The position numbers and the translations under genes were made by a program. From Nocardioides sp. JS614 (GTDB taxonomy: Bacteria; Actinomycetota; Actinomycetes; Propionibacteriales; Nocardioidaceae): a stretch of DNA of 64,000 nt. The stretch lies in contig NC_008699.1 in NCBI RefSeq assembly GCF_000015265.1, positions 310,001-374,000 on the forward strand, given 5' to 3'. This document shows, piece after piece, positions 16,594-24,651 of the stretch. The first letter of the stretch is position 1; every line of letters starts with the position of its first letter. The notes beneath the pieces were generated by a model. It ran no database searches and was not told the DNA's origin. It worked only from the letters and a program-made list of their open reading frames with translations.

Positions 16594-17949
16594 ATGACCC
16601 AGGCGACCGCCGGCAGGTCCGGCCTGGTCCGGGTGACGGTCGCCTCCGGCGCCCGCCGCGTGGACCTCGTCCTGCCGGGCGCAGTGCCGGTCGCCGAGCT
16701 GGTTCCCGAGCTGGCCCGCAGCGTCGGCCTGCTCGACCCGGCCACGGTCTACGCCGGCTACCGTCTCGTGACCGCTGAGGGGCGCCGGCTCGCGGGCGAC
16801 GCCGGCCTGGTGATCCAGGGCGTCGAGGACGGCGGCCTGCTGACGGTCGCGGCCGGTGTCGACGACGAGCCGCCCCGCGTCTACGACGACGTCGTCGAGG
16901 CGATGACCGACGTGGTCGAGCACGACCTGCGGCCCTGGGAGCCGGCGTCGGGACGCCGTACCGCCCTCGTGGCCGCCGGCCTGCTGATGGCGCTGGGCGC
17001 GGTGGCGCTGCTGATCCAGCGCGGCTCGCTGCTCGCCGGCGCCACGGCGGTCGTGGTCGCGGTCACCCTGACGGCCGCAGCGGTCGTGCTCTCCCGTGCG
17101 CAGCGCGAGGCCGAGGCCGGGGTCGCGGTCGCCTGGATGGCGACCGGGTACGCCGCGGTCGCCGGGCTGCTGCTGGTGACCGAGGACGACCCGTTCTTCG
17201 GGCTGCCCGTCGCGGCCGCAGGAGGGGCCGTTCTGCTCACCGGGCTGGCCGGCCTCGTCGGCCTCGGCGCGGGCCGCGCCCTGGCGATCCCGCCCGTGGT
17301 GGTCGGCGCGGTCTTCCTCGCGACCGGGCTGGTGATGCGGGCCGCCGAGTTCGACCCCGCGGCCGTGCTCACGTCGACGCTGGTCCTGGTGGTGCTCGCC
17401 GGGAGCGTGCTCCCGTGGCTGGCCCTGGCGGTGACCGGCACGTCGGTCGACCCGATGTACACGGTCGCGGACGTCACCGCCGAGCCACGGCCGATCGACC
17501 CGGCCCGGGTCGCCGCGGACGCCCGCGTCGCCCACGAGATCCTGGTCGCCGTCTCGGCGACCGTCGGTCTCCTGCTCGTCGTGGTGGCGCCACTGGCGGT
17601 CTCGCTGGGCGTCGCCGGGACGGTCCTCGCGGTGCTGTGCTGCCTGGTCGTGATGCTGCGGACCCGCCAGTACCGCACCGGCTCGGAGGTCCTGGTCGGC
17701 CTGGTGTCCGGGGTGGTCGGGCTGCTCGCGGTGGCGGCCTCGATGCTGTGGCTGCACCCCGACTGGCGCCCCACGGCCGCGGTCGTGCTCGCCGCGACCG
17801 GGGCGGCGCTCCTCGCGCTGACCATGCTGCCCGCGCCGCCGTCGGTGCGCCGTGGGCGCCTCGGCGACCTCGCCGAGACCGTCGCGCTGCTGGGCCTGCT
17901 GCCGCTGCTCGTCCTCGCGACGGGCCTGTTCGACGCCATCCGGTCCTGA
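16594..17949 (+). CDS. eccD: Type VII secretion integral membrane protein EccD
   Basis: A 451-residue protein with an N-terminal ubiquitin-like domain (about 10-95: VRVTVASGARRVDLVLPGAV), a linker with VYDDVVEAMTDVV, and eleven predicted membrane segments. This is the better match of the two EccD-like proteins, including the conserved linker. A perfect AGGAGGT lies upstream of the ATG. It is followed at once by eccB. EccD dimers form most of the membrane pore of the secretion complex. Confidence 0.92.
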   Translation: MTQATAGRSGLVRVTVASGARRVDLVLPGAVPVAELVPELARSVGLLDPATVYAGYRLVTAEGRRLAGDAGLVIQGVEDGGLLTVAAGVDDEPPRVYDDVVEAMTDVVEHDLRPWEPASGRRTALVAAGLLMALGAVALLIQRGSLLAGATAVVVAVTLTAAAVVLSRAQREAEAGVAVAWMATGYAAVAGLLLVTEDDPFFGLPVAAAGGAVLLTGLAGLVGLGAGRALAIPPVVVGAVFLATGLVMRAAEFDPAAVLTSTLVLVVLAGSVLPWLALAVTGTSVDPMYTVADVTAEPRPIDPARVAADARVAHEILVAVSATVGLLLVVVAPLAVSLGVAGTVLAVLCCLVVMLRTRQYRTGSEVLVGLVSGVVGLLAVAASMLWLHPDWRPTAAVVLAATGAALLALTMLPAPPSVRRGRLGDLAETVALLGLLPLLVLATGLFDAIRS

Positions 17950-17959
17950 GGCCACGACC

Positions 17960-19408
17960 GTGGCCACCAAGAAGGATCTCGTCGAGGCGTACTCGTTCAG
18001 CCGGCGCCGGCTCGTCACGGCGTTCGTCTCCGGAGCGCCGGGCGGCCGCGAGGTCGAGCCGAGCCGCCCGGGGCGCACCATCATCGGCGGCCTGGCGCTC
18101 GCCGTGCTGCTGGCGGCCGGTGCCGCGATCGCGGGCGTCCTCTCCCCGCGGACGCCGGACGACTGGGCCAGCAACGGGCTGATCGTCTCCAAGGAGACCG
18201 GCCAGGCGTACGTCGTCCTCCCGGCCGCGGACGGCTCGGCGCCCGAGCCGGACGCGCCGGTCGAGCTGCGCCCGGTCATCAACATCACCTCGGCCAGGCT
18301 GATCCTCGGGGCCGACGTCGAGCCGATGCTGATCTCCCAGGACACCATCGACGACCAGCGGGTCGGTGACGACATCGGCATCCTGGGCGCGCCCGCCAGC
18401 CTGCCCGCGCCCGGCCTGCTGGTGGAGACGGGCTGGACCGCCTGCACGGCCGACGACCGGGGGATGCGGGTCCGGGTGGCCGTCGACCCCGACGTGCTGC
18501 CCGCGCCGGACGCCGCCCAGGTCGTCGAGGTCGGCGGCTCCTTCTACCTGGTCGCCTCCGCGCAGGTCGGCGGTGACGCGGCGGCGGCGTACGCGCTCCG
18601 GCTCCCGGGCGGGGACACCGTCGACAACCTGCTCGGCGCCCTGGACCTGCCGGCGCGGGTGTTCGCGCCGACCGTGCCGCGCGGGTGGCTCGACCTGTTC
18701 CCGGCGGGCGCCGCGCTCGGCTGGGAGAGTTTCGGGCTGGCCGGCGTGGGCGGGCGACCGGACGGCTGGGACGCGGCCCAGGTGCCGGGCCGCGCCCGGG
18801 TGGGCGACGTCCTCCGGGACGCCACCGGCGACGCCGTGGTGCTGACCGCGGACGGGCCGGCCGAGCTCGACCCCTTCGCGCTCGCCGTCTACAGCAACAC
18901 CCCCATCCCCGGCGGTGGCACCCCGCGGGTGCTCCCGGTCGACCGGTTCCCCGACCTGGCCAGGACCCGCCTGCCCGGCCCGGACCGGCACTGGCCGACC
19001 ACGACGGTCGAGCCCACGGAGACCGACCCCTGCGCGGTGCTGACCACGGCAGGCGAGGAGCCGGCGGTCGTGCAGCTCGCGCAGCGCCCGGGACCTGGCT
19101 ACGACGCACGCGACGTCGTGCCCGGCCACGCCGACGTGACCGTCGACCCGGGCCGGGGCGCCTACGTGCGGTCCGCGAGCCCGGAGGGCGCCCGCGCCCC
19201 GCAGCCCGTGGCGATCGATGCCAAGGGACGGGCCAACCCGCTCGACGGCGACGAGACCGCAGGCCTGCTCGGCTACGCCGACTTCCCCGCACCGGTGGTC
19301 CCGGACACCTGGGTGAAGCTGTTCGGCGCCGGCGTACCGCTCTCGCAGAACCTCGCGCTCTGCCCGCCCGCCGCGGCCGGCGCCCAGGACGGCCCGTCGT
19401 GCGCGTGA
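17960..19408 (+). CDS. eccB: Type VII secretion protein EccB
   Basis: A 482-residue bitopic protein. The short cytosolic N-terminus has the family signature ATKKDLVEAYSFSRRRLVTAFVSG; one membrane helix (IIGGLALAVLLAAGAAIAGVL, about 36-56) precedes a large extracytoplasmic domain with repeat-like segments. The GTG sits ten bases after the eccD stop. It shares an overlap of ten bases with mycP. In known systems EccB forms the periplasmic face of the complex. Confidence 0.93.
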   Translation: MATKKDLVEAYSFSRRRLVTAFVSGAPGGREVEPSRPGRTIIGGLALAVLLAAGAAIAGVLSPRTPDDWASNGLIVSKETGQAYVVLPAADGSAPEPDAPVELRPVINITSARLILGADVEPMLISQDTIDDQRVGDDIGILGAPASLPAPGLLVETGWTACTADDRGMRVRVAVDPDVLPAPDAAQVVEVGGSFYLVASAQVGGDAAAAYALRLPGGDTVDNLLGALDLPARVFAPTVPRGWLDLFPAGAALGWESFGLAGVGGRPDGWDAAQVPGRARVGDVLRDATGDAVVLTADGPAELDPFALAVYSNTPIPGGGTPRVLPVDRFPDLARTRLPGPDRHWPTTTVEPTETDPCAVLTTAGEEPAVVQLAQRPGPGYDARDVVPGHADVTVDPGRGAYVRSASPEGARAPQPVAIDAKGRANPLDGDETAGLLGYADFPAPVVPDTWVKLFGAGVPLSQNLALCPPAAAGAQDGPSCA

Positions 19409-20673
19409 CCGCGGCCGCCGTCGGCACGGCCGTCGTGGTCGCGGTGCTCGGCTCCGCCCCGGCCGCCCCGGCCGCCCCGGCCGCCGCGGCCGCGGTTCCA
19501 CCGTCGTGCGCGGACTTCCAGCCCGAGATGCCGGTGGAGCAGTACGACGGGGCCAGCGAGCCGCTGCGGCTGCTCGGGGTCGAGAAGGCACAGCACGTGC
19601 TCGCCGGACCGGGCCGTCCGGGAGCAGGGGTCGCCGTGGCCGTCCTGGACTCGGGGGTGCGTCGCGGCCCGGGAATGGACGTGGTCGCCGGCCCGAACCT
19701 CGCCGGGCTCGACGAGCTCGTCGACTGGCACGGGACCGCCGTCGCGGGGATCATCGCGGGCGCACCCCTGCCGGACGGCTCGCCGGTCGGGATCGCCCCA
19801 GGAGCCCGGATCGTCGACGTCCGCGTCTACGACAGCCGCGACCCCCAGTCGGACCGTGGCGAGCAGCCGGTCACTCCGGCGTCGGTCGCCGCGGGCCTGG
19901 ACTGGGTGGCGCGGTTCGCCCGGGACCGGGGCATCGGCGTCGCCAACGTCTCCGCCGCCGTCCCTGCCTCACCAGCGCTGGCGGCGGCAGTGCGGCGGGC
20001 CTGGCGGGCCGGCGTGGTGGTGGTCGCCGCCACCGGCAACCGGCCCGAGGAGGGCGGCTTCTTGTTCCCGGAGCTCGGCGGCGAGGAGCGGCGGCCGGGG
20101 GAGGACGCCGCCGGCGAGGTCTTCCCCGCCGGCTATCCGCACGTGGTCGGTGTCAACGCCACCCGGACCGGCGAGCCCAGCGGCAGCCCGGTGACGGACT
20201 TCGTCCTGCCCAGCTCCGACACCGACGTCGCGGCGCCGACGTACGGCGCCCTCTCGGTGGCCGTCAACGGCGCGACCTGCGTGATCCCCGAGGTCGCGAC
20301 GTCGTGGTCGGCCGCCGAGGTCAGCGGGGTGCTCGCGCTGCTGCGCTCGCACTACCCTCGCGACCGGCCCGCGCAGGCGGTGGCCCGGCTGCTCAACACC
20401 GCCAACGGCACCACCGCGGCGCCCACCCGGCTCACCGGGGTCGGCGTCGTCCAGCCCTACCAGGCACTGACCCGGCCCCTCGAGCCGCGGCCCGACGGCG
20501 CGGTCGAGCTCACCACGGTGGAGCACGACGCGGTGCGCGCGGCCGCACCCGAGCGGCCCGCGGACCTGCTCGCCGACACCCGTCGCGACGTGGTGTGGTG
20601 GGGCCTGATCGGTGCCGGTGGCCTCGTCGTCGCGCTGGTGCTGCGCCCCGTCCTCGCCCGGCGCAGAACCTAG
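19399..20673 (+). CDS. mycP: Mycosin: type VII secretion-associated subtilisin-like protease
   Basis: A 424-residue membrane-anchored serine protease. An N-terminal signal segment (to about residue 32) is followed by a subtilase domain with Asp84 (AVLDSG), His111 (DWHGTAVAG), Asn214 (AATGN) and Ser302. A C-terminal helix (WWGLIGAGGLVVALVL) and RRR stop-transfer end the protein. The serine motif is unusual: ATSWSAAEVSG instead of GTSxAAPxVSG, so the Gly and Pro flanking the nucleophile are both Ala. The catalytic residues themselves remain. The gene overlaps eccB. Mycosins stabilise the secretion complex even without protease activity. Confidence 0.9.
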   Translation: MRVTAAAVGTAVVVAVLGSAPAAPAAPAAAAAVPPSCADFQPEMPVEQYDGASEPLRLLGVEKAQHVLAGPGRPGAGVAVAVLDSGVRRGPGMDVVAGPNLAGLDELVDWHGTAVAGIIAGAPLPDGSPVGIAPGARIVDVRVYDSRDPQSDRGEQPVTPASVAAGLDWVARFARDRGIGVANVSAAVPASPALAAAVRRAWRAGVVVVAATGNRPEEGGFLFPELGGEERRPGEDAAGEVFPAGYPHVVGVNATRTGEPSGSPVTDFVLPSSDTDVAAPTYGALSVAVNGATCVIPEVATSWSAAEVSGVLALLRSHYPRDRPAQAVARLLNTANGTTAAPTRLTGVGVVQPYQALTRPLEPRPDGAVELTTVEHDAVRAAAPERPADLLADTRRDVVWWGLIGAGGLVVALVLRPVLARRRT

Positions 20674-20705
20674 CTGCAGCTCACGACCTATCAGCCGGTA
20701 GTGCG

Positions 20706-22241
20706 CTACGCCCGGTAGGACAGCGTCGTCATCATCCCGCTCTCCGCGTGGTAGATGTTGTGGCAGTGCGCCGCCCACTGACCCGGGTTGTCGGCGTCGA
20801 GGTCGACCTCGAGGGCTTCCATCGGGCGCACGATCACGGTGTCCTTGCGGGCGCCGCCCGTGGCGAGGGCGAACGTGTGGCCGTGGACGTGCATGGGATG
20901 GAACATCATCGACCGGTTCACGAACCGCAGGCGGACGCGTTCGCCCTCGGCCACCGGTAGCGGCTCGTCGTCGGGGAACATCCGCCCGTTGATCGACCAC
21001 CGGTAGCTCGCCATGGTGCCGGCCAGGACCAGGTCGTGGCGTCGGTCGACCGCCCGGTCCGGCAGCCGGACGGACTCGGTCGGAGTCAGGTCGGCTCCGA
21101 GCAGCGCCGGCTGGCCGCGGTGCCGGGCCCACGCGTCGGGCCCCGGGGTGGTGCCGGCGCCCGTCCGCACGACCGCCAGGCCGCCGCCGTTCTTCCCCTC
21201 CGCGACCGCGACCAGCGCGAAGACGCCGTCGCCGAGGGTCACCGTGACGTCGAAGCGCTCACCCATGCCGATCAGCAGCGCGTCGGTGGACACCGGCGTG
21301 ACGGGGAAGCCGTCACTGTGGGTGACGGTCAGGCGGTGCCCACCGACGGCCACCCGGAAGGCCGTGTCCGAGCCCGCGTTCACGACTCGGATCCGGACCT
21401 TCTGGCCCGGTCGACCCCGCAGGGTGGCCGGGTCGTCCGCGGTGCGCCCGTTGACCAGGTACAGCGGGTAGCGCACGTCCCCGCTACCACCGAGCAGCCG
21501 GGACTGCATGCCCCCGCCGCCCCCCATCATCGAGCCGTGGTCCATGCCGGCCATCGACCCGTGCCCGCCGCCCCCGCCTGCGCGCAGGCTCTCGAGCACC
21601 TGGTCCGGGGTGCGACCGGTGCCGTCGACCCAGTCGTCGAGGACGACGACCCACTCCTGGTCGGCATCCTCCTCGTCGGGGCCGTCGACCAGGAGGACGC
21701 CGTACAGGCCGCGGTCGAGCTGGACGCCCGAGTGCGGGTGGTAGAAGTAGGTGCCGGGGTCCGGGACCGTGAACTCGTACCGGAACGTCGCGGCGGCGCC
21801 GATCGGGTCCTGGGTGACCCCGGGGACGCCGTCCATGTCGTTGCGCAGCGCGATGCCGTGCCAGTGGACGCTGGTGTCGACGGGCAGCTGGTTGTCGACC
21901 TCGACGCGCAGCAGGTCCCCCGCCCGGGCGCGGAGCAGCGGACCCGGGACCGCGTCGCCGTACGCCCAGGTATCGACCGCTCGCCCGCCCAGGTCGAGCG
22001 TCACCGGGCGGGGCGTGAGCCGTGCCGTCACCAGCTGGCCGCCGGCTCGACGGCGGGCGTCCTCGGCGGCCGTCACGGCCGGCGCGGTGGGACCGACGGC
22101 GGTACCGCCGGACCGGCTGCACGAGGCGAGTCCGGCGAGTGCCGTCGCTCCGCCCAGCGCGGCGGTCCCGCGCAAGAGGGCGCGGCGGGTGATCGGGGGA
22201 ATGTCGCTCCTCGGGCTCGCCGGCTCCGTGGCCCGGCTCAG
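20706..22241 (-). CDS. Multicopper oxidase, Tat lipoprotein, with non-canonical start codon
   Basis: A 511-residue three-domain laccase/CopA-type oxidase. The copper ligands are all present: HWHG, YHPHSG, HPMHVHGH and HCHNIYHAESGM with an axial Met. A Met/His-rich insert (HGSMAGMDHGSMMGGGGGM) is typical of copper-resistance oxidases. The N-terminus has a Tat motif ITRRALLRG and a lipobox LASC (Cys41). No ATG, GTG or TTG lies in this frame for about 140 bp before the twin Arg. The best start is a CTG that overlaps the TGA of the SHOCT gene (CTGA); an ATT at 22202 behind GAGGAG is the alternative. It likely oxidises Cu(I) outside the membrane. Confidence 0.85.
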   Translation of the reverse strand: MSRATEPASPRSDIPPITRRALLRGTAALGGATALAGLASCSRSGGTAVGPTAPAVTAAEDARRRAGGQLVTARLTPRPVTLDLGGRAVDTWAYGDAVPGPLLRARAGDLLRVEVDNQLPVDTSVHWHGIALRNDMDGVPGVTQDPIGAAATFRYEFTVPDPGTYFYHPHSGVQLDRGLYGVLLVDGPDEEDADQEWVVVLDDWVDGTGRTPDQVLESLRAGGGGGHGSMAGMDHGSMMGGGGGMQSRLLGGSGDVRYPLYLVNGRTADDPATLRGRPGQKVRIRVVNAGSDTAFRVAVGGHRLTVTHSDGFPVTPVSTDALLIGMGERFDVTVTLGDGVFALVAVAEGKNGGGLAVVRTGAGTTPGPDAWARHRGQPALLGADLTPTESVRLPDRAVDRRHDLVLAGTMASYRWSINGRMFPDDEPLPVAEGERVRLRFVNRSMMFHPMHVHGHTFALATGGARKDTVIVRPMEALEVDLDADNPGQWAAHCHNIYHAESGMMTTLSYRA

Positions 22242-22516
22242 TGCGAGCTCCGATCCGGACGATGGCCGTAGCGCCCGGCTGCACGCAGCACCGCGCTGCG
22301 CGCGTGGTACTCGTCCTCGTCGATCTCGCCGCGGGCGAACCGCTCGTCGAGGATCTGGGTCGGGTCGCGCTGGTCCGGCGCCCACTCGCCGCCGCTGCGC
22401 GTGCCGCGGAACAGTGCGATCACCGCGAACACCACCAGGGCCCAGAAGCCGACCATGAAGACCGTCATCAGCACCCAGCCGCCCCAGCCCGTGCCGCCGT
22501 GGTACCAGCCCATCAT
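22238..22516 (-). CDS. SHOCT domain small membrane protein
   Basis: A 92-residue protein with one membrane helix (WVLMTVFMVGFWALVVFAVIALF) and a C-terminal SHOCT motif (DPTQILDERFARGEIDEDEYHARSAVL split over two short helices). The ATG is one of two adjacent ones behind AAGGAG. Its TGA overlaps the proposed CTG start of the multicopper oxidase, so the two are translationally coupled. SHOCT proteins of this size are common beside copper and stress genes; the molecular role is unknown. Confidence 0.8.
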   Translation of the reverse strand: MMGWYHGGTGWGGWVLMTVFMVGFWALVVFAVIALFRGTRSGGEWAPDQRDPTQILDERFARGEIDEDEYHARSAVLRAAGRYGHRPDRSSH

Positions 22517-22680
22517 CGCCCTCAGCTCCTTCGCAGACGTGGTCTCGACCCGTTGTCCGATCTCCACTGTCGGACGCGAACCCCGGGTTCGCCATCGTGG
22601 TCAGGTCAAGGTTTGCTGAAGATGCCGCTCGGGCCGGAGCGAGCGCCGCGCTCCGGCCCGCGGGCTGGCACCATGGCGAC

Positions 22681-23457
22681 ATGGGCGATCAGGGCACCCC
22701 AGGGACGCCGGGCGGTCCGGGCCGCCTGCTGCGCGCGGAGGAGCCCACCGGGCCCATGTCGGGTCGGCGCGCCCTGGTGGTCGAGGACGAGCCGGAGCTG
22801 GCACGGCTGGTCGGCAGCTACCTCGAGCGCGACGGGTTCGCGGTCACGATCGTCCACGACGGTCTCGAGGCGGTGGCGCGCTCGCGCGAGGTCGACCCGG
22901 ACGTGGTGGTCCTCGACCTGGGTCTGCCGGGCCTCGACGGTGTGGAGGTGTGCCGCCGCCTGCGGACGTTCTCCGATGGGTACGTCGTGATGCTCACCGC
23001 CCGCAGCGACGAGGTCGACACGCTGATCGGTCTGTCGGTCGGCGCCGACGACTACCTGACGAAGCCGTTCAGCCCGCGGGAGCTGGTCGCTCGCGTCCAG
23101 GCGATGCTCCGGCGTCCGCGGCCGCTCGGCCACATGGATGCCGACGCCGGGGAGGCCCTCTCGTTCGGGGACCTGACCATCGAGCTGGCCGGGCGCGACG
23201 TGTGGCTCGAGGACCGCGCGGTCCCGCTCACCCGCACCGAGTTCGACCTGCTTGCGACCCTGGCCCAGCGGCCGGGCATGGCCTTCAGCCGTCGCCAGCT
23301 GATCGACGCGGTCTGGGGACCCGCTTGGGTCGGCGACGAGCACCTCGTCGACGTCCACGTCGGCCACCTGCGGCACAAGCTCGGCGACTCCGCGGCCGAG
23401 GGCAGGTACGTCCGGACGGTCCGGGGAATCGGCTACCGGATGGGGCGGGGGGCATGA
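22681..23457 (+). CDS. OmpR/PhoB-family response regulator
   Basis: A 258-residue two-domain regulator. After about 25 poorly conserved residues, a receiver domain begins at MSGRRALVVEDEPELARL (acidic pair DE) with phospho-acceptor Asp in VVLDLGLPG, Thr in MLTAR and Lys in YLTKPF. A winged-helix DNA-binding domain follows (TRTEFDLLATLAQRPGMAFS to RYVRTVRGIGYRMG). The start at 22681 is uncertain; the internal ATG at 22756 would remove the N-terminal extension. It overlaps the kinase gene by four bases. Its place between the oxidase and the copper ATPase suggests a copper-sensing CopRS-like pair; the signal is inference. Confidence 0.88.
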   Translation: MGDQGTPGTPGGPGRLLRAEEPTGPMSGRRALVVEDEPELARLVGSYLERDGFAVTIVHDGLEAVARSREVDPDVVVLDLGLPGLDGVEVCRRLRTFSDGYVVMLTARSDEVDTLIGLSVGADDYLTKPFSPRELVARVQAMLRRPRPLGHMDADAGEALSFGDLTIELAGRDVWLEDRAVPLTRTEFDLLATLAQRPGMAFSRRQLIDAVWGPAWVGDEHLVDVHVGHLRHKLGDSAAEGRYVRTVRGIGYRMGRGA

Positions 23458-24545
23458 CCCGGCCGCGGTTCGCAGCGCGGCTGCTCGTCGCCCAGGCCCT
23501 GGTGCTGCTGGCCGGGGCGCTCACCACCTGGCTGGTGGCGTCGGTGGTCGGCCCCGGCATCTTCCACGACCACCTCGAGCAGGCCGGGGTGGCGCACACC
23601 GCGTCGGAGACCGAGCACGTCGAGGACGCCTTCGCGTCCGCGCTGCTCATCTCGATCGCCCTCGCCCTGGTCGCCTCGGTGCTGGCCGCCCTGGCCGTCT
23701 CCTGGTACTTCAGCCGGCGGGTGCAACGCTCGATCGGCAACGTGGCTGACGCCGCCGCGCAGATCGCTGCCGGGGAGTACGGCGCCCGGGTGCGCGATCC
23801 CGGCCTGGGCGGGGAGTTCTCCACGCTCGCCACCTCCTACAACCGGCTGGCGTCGCGGCTGGAAGCCACCGAGACGACCCGGCGGCGGATGCTGGCCGAC
23901 CTGGCGCACGAGATGCGTACGCCGCTGGCCACGATCGAGGCGCACCTCGAAGCGGTGGAGGACGGGGTCCGCCCCCTCGATGCCGACACCCTCGCCGTCA
24001 TCGGATCGGCCACCAGCCGGATGCGCCGGTTGGCCGAGGACGTCGCCGCCGTGTCGACCGCGGAGGAGGGCAGCCTGCAGATCGAGAAGCGGCGGGTCGC
24101 AGCACTGGACCTGGCACGGACCGCGGCCGACCTCGTGCAGGACCGGTTCGACGCCAAGGGCGTCCGGCTGCACCGCGAACTCGAGGACGCCGGCCGGCTC
24201 GAGGTCGACCCCGAGCGGATCGGCCAGGTCCTCGGCAACCTCCTCGACAACGCACTGCGGCACACCCCGACCGGCGGAGCCGTGAGGCTGTCCTGCCGCC
24301 GCATCGACTCCTGGGTCGAGTACCAGGTCGCCGACACCGGCGAGGGCGTGACCGCCGAACACCTGCCGCACCTCTTCGACCGCTTCTACCGCGCCGACGC
24401 CGCTCGCGACCGCGCGCACGGCGGCTCCGGCATCGGCCTCGCGATCGCCAAGGCGCTGGTCGAGGGGCACGGCGGGGGGATCTTCGCGACCAGCGAGGGT
24501 CGGGGCCGCGGCGCCACCTTCACCGTGCGGCTGCCGGACCGGTAG
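23454..24545 (+). CDS. Sensor histidine kinase
   Basis: A 363-residue membrane kinase. Two membrane helices (about 9-32 and 64-84) flank a very short extracytoplasmic loop that contains HDHLEQAGVAHTASETEH, rich in His and Glu and a possible metal-sensing patch. A HAMP linker, a dimerisation helix with phospho-acceptor His in LADLAHEMRTPLA, and an ATPase domain with N box (NLLDNALRH), G1 (DTGEGV), F box and G2 (GGSGIGLAIA) follow. The start overlaps the response regulator stop (ATGA). It is cognate to that regulator. Confidence 0.9.
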   Translation: MTRPRFAARLLVAQALVLLAGALTTWLVASVVGPGIFHDHLEQAGVAHTASETEHVEDAFASALLISIALALVASVLAALAVSWYFSRRVQRSIGNVADAAAQIAAGEYGARVRDPGLGGEFSTLATSYNRLASRLEATETTRRRMLADLAHEMRTPLATIEAHLEAVEDGVRPLDADTLAVIGSATSRMRRLAEDVAAVSTAEEGSLQIEKRRVAALDLARTAADLVQDRFDAKGVRLHRELEDAGRLEVDPERIGQVLGNLLDNALRHTPTGGAVRLSCRRIDSWVEYQVADTGEGVTAEHLPHLFDRFYRADAARDRAHGGSGIGLAIAKALVEGHGGGIFATSEGRGRGATFTVRLPDR

Positions 24546-24576
24546 CCGCACTCCCGCCGTCGAGCCGGTTGTGGCA

Positions 24577-24594
24577 TATACCCCCCGGGGTATA
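24577..24594. promoter_or_regulatory. CsoR-like copper operator
   Basis: Arms TATACCCC and GGGGTATA separated by two C. This matches the GC-rich core with TA ends of known CsoR-type operators. It lies 57 bp upstream of the ATPase start, in promoter position. CsoR-family repressors release such sites when they bind Cu(I). No csoR gene is visible in the window. Confidence 0.6.
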
Positions 24595-24651
24595 GTGCGA
24601 AATCGTGGTGCGCCTGCACCGCGACAGCTCACGTCGACCCGGAGGTGTCCG

